In this document: positions 45,445 to 57,400 of the stretch, piece by piece | Layout of the letters: every line of letters begins with the position of its first letter | How positions within the stretch are numbered: position 1 is the first letter of the stretch | Origin: Aphrocallistes beatrix | Taxonomy: Eukaryota > Porifera > Hexactinellida > Sceptrulophora > Aphrocallistidae | NCBI GenBank assembly: GCA_963281255.1 | Contig: OY725491.1 | Coordinates: 2,480,001-2,544,000, forward strand | Direction: 5' to 3' | Length of the DNA: 64,000 nucleotides | Position numbers and translations under genes: made by a program | Notes under the pieces: model-generated | Database searches by the model: none | Seen by the model: the letters and a program-made list of their open reading frames with translations, nothing else | Told to the model about the DNA's origin: nothing

Positions 45445-48400
45445 CTTTTAGAAAACAAGATTTAAAAAACATAACACACAAAATATGCCACACCACACAT
45501 GCCTAGTATTAGAAGTTCTCGTATTGTATTACTAATATTGTGAACTCAAGATTCTGGACGAACAGAGAGCGGATTTAAAATAAGTGATATATATCATTAA
45601 TTAAGTTTAAAAAATCATAGAAAACTTCTATGTTTATTTTTATAAACAACCCGGCCTATTTTATGTCCGTTTCAAAAAATTGAGCATTCAAGAATCTTCA
45701 GGGGAGATTATCCAATTCAGAAGCGGATTAAGGGTACAAGAGGCCGGGAGCCCAATAGCGCTTGTGATGCCGGATCCATATACATATTTGTCACAACATA
45801 TAAAAATCGTGATCTTATGACAATAATAATTTCAAATAGGGTGGGGTCCCTTCACCCCCTAGTGGCTATGCCTATGGGTACTAGAAATAATGGTAACATT
45901 TCAAATGTCACAGGCACCATTTTGGATTAAAAAAATTTTTTTCTCGATTCCAGTTTTAGGTTCCGTTTATGACAAAGTATGTACATACGTGTATCTACTA
46001 TATCTACTAGTCTATAGCTAGCGTTTTCTTTGCTATAATAATCTCACAAACACACCCTAACTGTCATCTTAATTAAATCCTCAAATTCAGACATTTTCAT
46101 GGGGGTAGCTTAGGCTTTTTTATATGTAATTAAAAATGATCGATTTATTTTCACATTTTACAAACAATTTTTTCCCCATTAGGCCAGAGGGGTCCTAATG
46201 GAAAAAAATATTGGTTGTAAAATGTGAAAATAAATCGATCATTTTTAATTACATATAAAAAAGCCTAATCAGTGTGTTCTTCCTACTGTCAAAACAGGAA
46301 CTTTCTATACATAGCACCAGAGTGACCCATGGTCCACTCTGCATAGTACTTCTAAAGTCACGAGGCCGGGAGCCAGGGCTCCTTCGGCATCCCGGTTAAA
46401 ACCCGCCACTGACCCTATCATATAAATGCCTGAAAGTGCAAATCCCCGTACGAGTTCAAGTATCAGTATTCTGTGCAACTAACCAACTTGGATGTCCGAT
46501 CTACTCGTATGTGCAGCACTCCACCGTGAGGAATGCATTGGTCCAGGATACAGTACTCTATCTCGTAGGCTGATTCACTCTCCAGGTTCCTGAATTAAAG
46601 GAATAGTGCGTGACATACACGACCTAATCGCATGCTCAAATATACCTACAAGAATCCTGATTGAATTTTGAAAACGAGATAAGAACTCACTTTTTTTCAT
46701 CCTTAAAAACATTTTCTACCCTGAAACACTGAGATGGAGTCCCATTGGGGGGAGCTACTTTAGCATCTACTCCTGGCGGATAGTCATCCAGAGCTAAAGA
46801 AATAACCATAGCAATAGAATGGATCTAACAATCCATTATCTCTATCAGTAAGCGTGTAGGTTCAAAGCAGACAAGTTGGCGCGTTAATGGAGTGAGTAGA
46901 TGCACCTCGAAGTTAGAGGACAGAACTCCAATCAATTGAGGTTTACACTAGGTCGTAAGCAGAATTCAAGTGGGAAGTTATGTCTAGATCGAATCCTAAT
47001 TGAGTGTGATAATGCACCAAAGTAATAATGACCAATGTATGAATGATTTATTTACCTCTTCCTTGCCAACAAGACATTCTTTCCTTTACCTCAGCACTCT
47101 AAGAAATTGAGAGAAGTAAGGAGAATATATCAATTCAAGGTTTATGATAACATTTTGTCTGCAATGCGTATAATAATTTTTTCTAAAGTCGGTGAAGTTA
47201 AGCTAATAGAGAGCTGCCTGAATTGAAAATATTCCATTTAAATCAATAATCTTATCAGCTAACAGTGGAATTGGGAAATGGAGAATTGGACGCATAAATC
47301 CATAGTATTAAATTCGAGATTTTAGCATATATAGTATGTGGTATATATTAGATACGCGTCAAAATATAGACAGCACTCACATTTTTTGGAATTGGGTCAA
47401 GTTCAATCCATCTCCAAACGTCGACGCTATTTCCATCAATATTTCTTGTCTCACTCTTCAATCTGCTGTCGTTACAATATACATACTCGACTGCCTTCTT
47501 CCAGAGTAGATCATTGCAGGCCCTGGAGATACACATTACTCAGATAGAACATGCAGTCAGCAAGTCTACACAGGAATCAGAATCACATTACTTGTCAGTC
47601 AGAAGTTTAGTCTTGTCTCTCACTTCGTTGATTGGCCTGTACTTCGTTATGTGTCCTAGATTCTTCGTAGCTATATAATCTTTCTGCATTATATCTAAAT
47701 AAATTCAGTCCTATAAAATTGAATTTATAGAAATAGAAATAAAGATATTAGGGACTCACTGAGGACGTTATTAATGATTTTGAACATCTGCTCTAAATCA
47801 CCTATTCTCTTCTGGTGAAAGTAGTAGGAGATGTATAGCAAGGATGCATTTGCAAATACCACTAAAACGAAAATAGAACTAAAATTGAAAAATATCGGTC
47901 AACAGACCGATATTACAGCTCCGTTAAAACACCAACATGGATGTGAAAATTATCCATACACACACATGTTAATAACTTATTAAAAGTTCGAAGATCGCAC
48001 AGTACAAAATGAATGGTGACTAAATATGAAAATAACACAATATCCGCTTGATAGATTCACAGTACAGGCATTTTAAAACTAAACTTTCTTTATGAGAATT
48101 GTTCACTACAAAATCTCGTCACGTTAAGAAGGGGAATATACGAGGTGAAATATCCAGAATCAGACATTGGAATTTCATGCAAAAGGCCGGTGTAAAAGCT
48201 GCTCTAAAAGTAAGTACGCATATTGTTTCTATCGAAATGGAAAAGGAAATAATATCACAACAAACTTGTAGCATAAGAATTACTATAGTGTACTTGCGAG
48301 CTCAACTTGCAACTTCATGCCAGCTATGTATAATGCCTGGAGGCAATACAAGAGTTCGGCAGAGATACGAGTAATCACGCGTTCAGTCGAGGAGAGACAT

Positions 48401-51400
48401 CAAGTAGGACTGTGATGAATAATTAAATTACCATAAAGCGTAAGGCGATATAATCCAATTATTGATAAATGAATGGTAATGGAATGATTCACTCAGCTCT
48501 CAGTCTGTAACGAAGGAACTTAATGGATTCTGAAATTATACAAATGCAATTTCTACAGTGTAGAGATGGCTACTCGGTTTAAGTATTACGTATGATTAAC
48601 ATGGTTCACATTTTGAAAGAAAGTTGAGAAAAATAATTCAATTCAAGAAGAGTGGCGGCGCATTAGCCTACTTGAGATACAATACACAGAGTGTCTACCA
48701 GCACTTATAGTTCTAATAGATTTGTAGACAAAGAGAGAACATACTTCTATCCTTTCTGACCAATGAAGTCCAGAGTCAACGATAGAAAGAGGCGAGTTCC
48801 TAATTGGCAAAACCAAATAAAAGAAAAGGGGAAACTGAGCATTTCCCTCTGTCTAACAAGCATAGACTATGAAGTGTACTAATAGATAAATTCGGTCTTG
48901 AATTCTGTGTCGGGATTGTATCTCTACAAATCCGAGACAATCCATTGTCAATTACAAACACTCCAAGGTTTCAATAGGATACGAAGAAAATAGTGATAGA
49001 AATCTTCAAAGCGATATTATATGGTGAGTAGAGTTAGAATAGCAGAATCAATAAAACGTCGGGCTGTATCTCAGATTCAGGCCAGATCCTAAGCAGCTAA
49101 GTTCAGATAGAAGTCAACGTATAAACACTACTTCTAATATTGAGTTCATTATTAATTAAAGAATCCAGGGTAAAATGGCAATTACGAAATAATAATAATA
49201 AGCGAGGCTAACGACTCAGCATATAACAGGTTTCGAAAGAAATGCGGCACTATTCGTAACGCTAAAGAATATAGATCATCATAACTGGAGAGCAGTGCGA
49301 TACTTTAGGTGCATCTGTGATCATATCTTGCGATATAGTCTCGTGCGATCGTGGTCTCTCATAACGCCATTATTAGTAGTACTATAGACTAAGTATCAGT
49401 CAACTTTCTAAGTACTTTTGGGAGCATCTGTCATATATGAATGAATGGTGCACTTAATGCAATCATTGTAGGCCCCAATACTTTTGGACAGGAGTTTATC
49501 CATAAAGTTTTTTGTCCGTTAATCTAAACATCGTAGGATCCCCTGCACTGGTTTAGGTAGCGGAAATAATTCGATGTACTGAATCAAAAAGGTACATAGT
49601 CAGTTGACTCGGCTCACATAACAGAATATTCAGAAGTAAATCGAGTTATTTAGTTTCGTATCAAAAGATGCCTTAATTAATAGTGTAATATTTTCCTATG
49701 ATACCTTCTAACATTAGAGCATTAGGTAATGCTACGATTGGAGATTTTCCAAACTTCAGACTGACAGGGAGGAATCAAAATATGGATTCAATACTATCAA
49801 GATATTGTCATCACAAAATCAACATTGCAAACTATGTCAAGTCATCGTCGAATTTTAATTTAAAATTCCGCGATGACTTGACACAGTTTGTAATACGAGG
49901 GGTGCCTGATAAGTTTTTAGCCTCAAATCGAAAACAGTGTTACTATAACAGAATGTATTGTAATTATAATTATAATTATTGCTTCAGCTTCTGCGAACTC
50001 ATTTTCTCGGATGTCCTCCAAAGCCTCTGAGAATGCTGACCGCAATTCCTCATTGCTGCTGAGTGCTGAAAACTCTCCTCTTCAACTCATACGGGGAAAG
50101 AACCAAAGTCACATAGAGCTAAACCTGGGCTGTAGGGTGGGTGGGACAACTTTTATAATTAAGTGAGCTTTGATTTTTCAAGTGAAATCGATTATAACAG
50201 TAAGACAGACCTATTTAGAGATGCTATCTGCCTTATAATTAATCAATGTGAGCCTAGGAGCCCAAAGGGCGCCTCCGGTGGACAGTGTCCGCCAGCCGCG
50301 CAGCGCAAGCAAGCGAAGCGCGGTTGTATATAATAAAGAACTAGGATTTACAGATGAAGTTTGTAAAAAAACTATATGTATATATATATACTGTCTGGAG
50401 AAAAGCATTCGTGCACCCCAAAATTTAATATACCAATAGTTATAATACTAAGCTATGTATCGAGCAAAGGGCATTTAATTTGTAAGAGATTTGCTTATTT
50501 TAAATTCGCATTCTCCACATTCGAATTACTTACGTACTTTATAATATTTCCACTCGATTACACTCCCAGAAGGTTAAACATCTTCAAACTGTGCCACCTC
50601 GCACCATCAATGCCATCATATACAGTGGCGATAACTCGTGATATGTGCAGGTAGCAAATGCCGAAAATACTTAATCTTGAAGGAGAGTAAACTGCTTACT
50701 TGCATAAAGTGAGTAATTTGAATGTGTCAAGGAAATGAATTTTAATCCAGATTCACCATATCTGATTAAATGTTAATAGCTTCACAAATGGATTCGTATT
50801 CTAACGATTTGGATGGAAAATATTGGGGTGTTATATATATTTAGGAATTGTGTGGAGTAGGAAGTGATAAATATGCCAATTGGATTGATTCCACGACAGA
50901 TAGATTAGTACGTATAACATGTGTACATTAAATCGACATAAAGTGCCAAGTCAAAATATACTGTATTAGGTAGGTCTAATGATAGTACGTATGCAGAGGA
51001 TTACGTGTGTTTAAAATATTATTGTTAGTGCAGGAAAGACGCATGGTTAAGTGCAAATTAACTGAACAATAGTATTAGACAAAACAAGTAAGCTTTCAAA
51101 CAGTTCGAGGAACAGAGAAGAGTAGTTCGTACCAGTTTGTACATTCCAAAGAGCCACTCTAAGCAAATGAAATTCAAACCTGCAGAATCCACCCATAGAC
51201 ACAACATTGTAATTCCGTGTGGAGCTGAACAAATCAAACAGACTTTAGGATATTATGTAGCGCGGCGCATATATACGTAAAGTCAAGACCGATCATTGTT
51301 AGCTGAACCTCTGGTCCTAAGTCCGCAGATTAGATGTACAAGGATCCAAGTTAGCTCTCTATAGTATTTAAATCAGAAGTATGTCTTCTAGCTTCTGCAA

Positions 51401-54400
51401 TCAACTCAAAACAAACTAAGATCACATTTTAACAAATTTAAAGTCCTTAAATTCTACTTTTAGAAATGAGAACTTTCCTAGTTGGTATATTTGCATTCTA
51501 ATGATAAATTCAAATACACGTATTGTGAAGTCGATGAGCTGCAATCTTCAAAATGTAATACTATTCAATTAGTGTTCTGATAATTAATGTTTATTCAAAA
51601 AGAAGTGATGTCTGAAACCAACAATATCTACGACTGTATGTGTGTGCACATTTTAGTAATTAAATAAAGACATAACATGTCGAAGGGTGAATTTGAAACC
51701 TTAAATTGTGGAATACTACATATTAATTAACCATTCATATTCTATTTCGTAAAATATTAATTATTGTCAAAGATATGAAACTATGATTAAATTATTTGTA
51801 TTAGTATGTAGCAATTATTGCTGTACAACATTTTTTATCTCAGCAATCAGATTTCAAGTGCGGAGAGTGACTATAACTCGTCTGTATCATTGAGTTTTTC
51901 CAACCCCGTTAACCAATTACAGTAGGACGTCAGTTATCCGAACGGGTTGGGACCGAGGGGGTTCGGATAACTGAAGTTGTTATGTAATTATATGGAAAAG
52001 TTGTTCAGTAGTACTAAGTAGTCATAATGATGAATATGGATAAAATACTTATTAGCTTATGTAGGTATCATCAATAGTATATAAAATGATGGCAGTGTAG
52101 TACTTTCAATTCTCAGCTCAAAGATGCATCATTTATAAATTTATCATATTTTAGTTTGGTCAACCAAGGGGTTCGGATAACTGAAGTGTTCGGATAACTG
52201 ACGTTCTACTGATATTCAATTTCAATTGTAATATTTAAATCGATCATTCTGCATTGGTTAGCAAAATTTGTCATGCTTTGAGAGGTGTTAAATAAGAGCA
52301 ATCGTTACCCAAGGAACTTTTCGAACTAATTCCTATTTCTATATATTTATATCTTATATCCTCAATTTTCGGTTGATTCAAACTTTGCGACCATATTCTG
52401 CTTTCCCTACAGTGATAATTTGACTTGATACGACTAGTTTTTGAGTCAATTAAAGATTATCGAATGACTTACTAGTGTAAACCATGTATACCCAACCCAA
52501 TCTACTTGATCTATAAATGACACGACTACGTACATTAGTTAAGTCATTTCAGCAAATTTTACTATAAAGAATAAATACTAGAAGTGAAGCTACGTACGAG
52601 TGTAAAATGTGAAAGAAGCACCAAAATCAAAATTGATGTGTGAATAGATTTTAAAGATAATTTTAAAGTCGATGGACTATAATGAAAATAATGACTCACC
52701 TAATAGATACACCCAATTATGAAGAATCACGTAGTAGAGAAATAGCAACACCTGACATTGAATTGGCTTGTAAGGTTTATTTGAAACGAGCCTTTCTACT
52801 AAGAGAAAGGAAGATAAGTTGCATGAACCATCATGAATTGATAGAACTTCGTCTTCTGAGCTTAATAAGCTACAGGATGAATTTATTGAGATAAAATAAA
52901 TATCTAGTAAGAAAAAATTTTTATCGTAAAAAGGAAGACACTTCAACAAATGTTAACACCTTGTAGGTCTGCATAGCTAAATTATAGAGGTATTACAGCA
53001 TGTTCTGATGCACATCAGTACAGAATAAAAGATCATAAATATTGCATACTAGGTATATCCTATGACCATACAATACTGCAAGTGTAGTGCAGCCTAATCT
53101 GCACAGCTTAGTTCCACTTAAGGAGACAAGAAGCTAGACACCAAGTAATAAGTCTGAGGTGAGCGTGATAACTAACCACACTGCACTCTGATACAGACAG
53201 TAATGCGAAATAGGCATGAATTCTTCATCTAACAACTTGATGGTGAGTTTAGCAACAGCTGGAAATGTTGCAGGGTCAGTGACAATAGAACATAGACGGA
53301 TATAATTTATTTTACAAACCTGACTCCCCAGTGAGGGTTGTGAGCGAATAGCCAGATAGAGTGCTCAAAAGCGGGTGAAATGTCTTCTCTGGAAATGTCT
53401 ATCTTGTATTTGGACTCATTCTAAACAATAATAGAATAATCTTGTTATAATTCGATGTGAAAGCGTGTGTAACTCGAATATAATCTTGTAGCAGTAATTT
53501 TCGTAGTGAGCACATCATGAAATCACAAATGTCGCGTAATAACATGGTTTAACATATTCCCCGTGGAAATGCGGATTGTATGTTCATAGCGTACTATCTT
53601 GATATAATTAGTCTGGCCGTAGCCTCAGTATTGCAGATGGAATAACTAGTTATGCAGAATTATCAGCAGTTTTGAATTTCAATATACCAAGAGTTGAATG
53701 TATCGAATATCGTGAACCGAGATACTTTTTACACCTAAACTATACACTTGATGCACTCCAGAAAAGTCAAGCTTCTCAAAAAACAGACCGGATAGACAGC
53801 TGACGATACTGTCCAACTAGACCACCATCTTAGATCTTATGTACATAAAACTAAATGACAGCTGTTTAAAGTCGTGTAGATATTACAGGAATGAGTTTAG
53901 TTTCATGCTTGTATCCAAAAAAGATTTGTATTATAAGTTTAAGGCAGCTGTGTTGAGTCTGGACATCTTTACACCTGACTAATAGACCATGTTCTGAGAG
54001 TGAATGCGTTGGTTTTTAATTAAACTTCAATTGCTAGGACCAGACAACTTATATCATATGTGACTAAGCTTCTTAACAATTTTCATAGCATTATGATAAA
54101 TGTGAGTATAGTACGTTTTGCATTAATAATGGCTCGGATTAGTCACTACGTGTATATTATTTTACTACTGATACAACTAAACCCACTAATGAAGAAAGAC
54201 TAATCTATTCTTTCAGTGTGATGATTCAAAACCCTTGTTATCCTGTAATAACAGGTTCAAATTAGCAGTGTTGCTGTAACAATAAAATAACGATGTTACA
54301 GTGAGAGCTACGGACTTCCAACAGTGGTCTCATTCCAATTCCATATACTGAGTCTAACATTTACGTCCAAATAGAGTAGCTAGAGTCAGGATGTACAAAA

Positions 54401-57400
54401 GTATGCAGGACGATGCGCATATATGTACTAAATGCTCCATATCAATTTACGATGATATTCAATTTCTAGCAAAGAGATTCTAGTAAGCAAATTTCTCATC
54501 GATTATTTTAAGATTGGCAATTTGCAGAAAGAGAGAAAAAAGAGTGATAGGATGGTGTCAATTTCTAGTGCAAAGATAAGATGTGCGAAGAATTAGCCCA
54601 ACAGAGCAGTATTGAGTTACTGAAGGAGGAACAGAGTTGAGTCATAATTTAGATAGTTACGTTATTTAATACGAGAGATAATATGGAGAAAATCTGGTAA
54701 TAGACAGAGAGGAGGTTCATCGAGGGGATATCATCATGTAAAGGAATCATTAATATTCATAGACATACCATTATTCACAATTCTACAGATAATACACCAA
54801 AGGGACAAAAGTATTTGAACACTTCATTATTTCACATATAAATTGTACTAAATTGGTCTATTCATGAAGGGATTACTTCTAAACTGTATGGGATACAGCT
54901 AATCGGATTTCATATTCGAATAATACGCATTCGAATTAGTTACAGTTGAATTTTTCTAATTAATCATTAATTCCTAACTTTTTGTAGTTATCAATCGGTG
55001 CCACCTTATGCCACATACACCCATTTTAACAATTATACATAATGACAATGATTTACCTATGGTGGCTCAGGCTGATAAGATTATTCATTGAGGTGAGTAA
55101 TTTATTAGTTATGTTCAACTATGACTAATTCGAATGTGTAGATTTTGAATCTGAAATCAGACTTTTAGTATCTCTTTGAATTTGAACGTATTGCCCTTCA
55201 TGAAAAGATTTAGTCCTATTTGTATGGAAAAGAATAAAGTGTTCAAATACTTTTGTCCGGTTGGTGTAAGTATATCTTACAATATAAGCGCAATCCTCAA
55301 ATTCGTCATTACTTTTTCATAGTTAGCAGGTATAATGCGGGATATGTGGAACCAATTTCAGCGAAGTCTAAAACCAATTATTAGTACACATGTCTGTGTC
55401 GTTCTAGAATCAGTGGAACAGGTTACAGGGTATGCAAAGCGTAAATATATCACAGAATAACCAGGTACATTTTCTCAAAATATAAATCAACATATGAATC
55501 TAAGTTATACATCAGGAGACAAAACATTTTAGCCACGAATTAACAATTGGAACCACATGTTCAGTTGAGTGCTGATAGTCAGCCACACTGCTGATATAGA
55601 CACTATGTGAAATATGGATGCATAAACTCATATGCTACTTGAAGCTTTAAGTTCAGCAACAGCTGTACAATATTACGCAATACTGAATTTGAACAGGAAA
55701 CTTTAATTATATGACAAAAATAAGAAAATGAAACCATAAAGCTGCTAATTGATGAGGGTTCCTTGAGGGAGGTTTTGAGGTTTGACGATTACAACCACTC
55801 AAAACAGTTAAATTCTTGATAAATCGTTTAATTAATTAGTGGAGAGGGAAATACTCAGAGGGTCAAGCATCGCACTTATTCAGGTAGATGTTGTGGAGAA
55901 AGGTTTCTATTTAAAAGTTTTAAGATTGACTTTTTACAAGATTTCACAAAACATACATTCCTTTAGAATATACAAAACATATACAGTCGACTCGCTTAAT
56001 TAATAATTATCCCGCGGTTGGCTAGGAATGTTGAAAGTGAAAATGAAAGTACATTGAAAGTGAACTGAAAGTGAAAGTGAAAGTGGGGTTTTCTCTATTT
56101 ATACTTTTGAGACCTAGCCAGGCGAGGGTTTTAATAGGGTCACATCAGTCAGAGGACATTTTGCCCCGATTAAGCAGAGAATCCTATTAACCGAAAATAT
56201 TTTGATTAGCTTCTATGTATGAGAGCTATTCTGATCCTGCCAAAAGTGACCCGATTAAACAGTGACCCTATTAAGCGGAGTCGACTGTACTACATATATA
56301 TGTACACATAATAGGAAATATAAAACAAGCATAGGTATTAAACGAACCAATCTTTTCATCAACTGTTCTCTGATAAGATATGCTGTAGCATAACTCTTGT
56401 AACCACACTCATAGTAACCTGGAACAACAATTGCATATAAGAGATGACAGAGTTACGCTAAAAGAGAATCAGACAGGCTAGCTCACCAGCTTGATTAGAA
56501 AGAAAAATTTCTATTGTCCGTGCGACCTCTAAGTCTCGCTGTATAGTGTTGGGAGTAATGCAGACCTTGAAAGAAATATTGTAAATTCTAAATATCTATG
56601 TTAGAATTTCCCATTAAAATCAAATGTTAAATGAATTTGAGTGATTCGAGTGAGAGGAATTGATTAGTAGTACAGCTGTGCATTTTTCTCATAAAGTTTA
56701 GCTCGGGCCATATTCAGAAAATATTTCCTCAACTCAAGAAAATGAGCAAGACAAAATACAATAATTAAACCTTCGCAGATATGAAATAACCGCACATAAT
56801 TGGGTGATAGAACTCGTGTTGTGTGAACTACGAAACTATTCTTAGTCATTGGTCGGCAGAAGGATAGAGAAAGTCATGGTAGAGTGAGTGCGTAAGGAGA
56901 AAGGATTAGTAAGAAAGAATGGATCAGCATTCATAACAGACAAGACTAGTTCAGGATTAACCTATCTACTGATGGCTCAATACGAAGTGTGAAATTAAAA
57001 TTGTCTATACTGGTCACAGAAAATACAAGTTATTTTGTATAAGTATGTTACGCATAAACTGAATTTAGCCAGTTAATTACTGTTAGAAGTGGTATTGCTT
57101 GTTTCTCATTCTTAAATTTGGCGATTCTCGCCATTCGTGAGGATACAATGTGAAGAATTGCCGGCAACGGAATCCATACGAAAAAGGGTAAAGAGAATTA
57201 TTTGCTCTTGGATTGAAAGGATACGTGCAATTTATTATCTGAAAGAGGAAGTTTATTGTTCCTAGTCAAAAAGGATTAATCACTAAGATAGTGTGAGTGA
57301 ATGATACAAATTAAAAGATAAATGATTCCAGATAGAGAGTAGAGTAATAAATACAGACTAAGCAGACGGAATTTACCTGAGTAGTTCCATTACATGAGTG

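Noticed and set aside
45719-46411. Possible hAT-like element with 'gcggattaag' and 'cccgccactg' ends
   Set aside because: The 8-bp flanks do not match and the inner repeats are irregular.
48099-48374. 91-codon plus-strand frame
   Set aside because: No domain, sits in a LEMD3 intron on the other strand, codon pattern looks random.
52682-52894. 70-codon plus-strand frame with charged residues
   Set aside because: Charged composition only; no splice or homology support.
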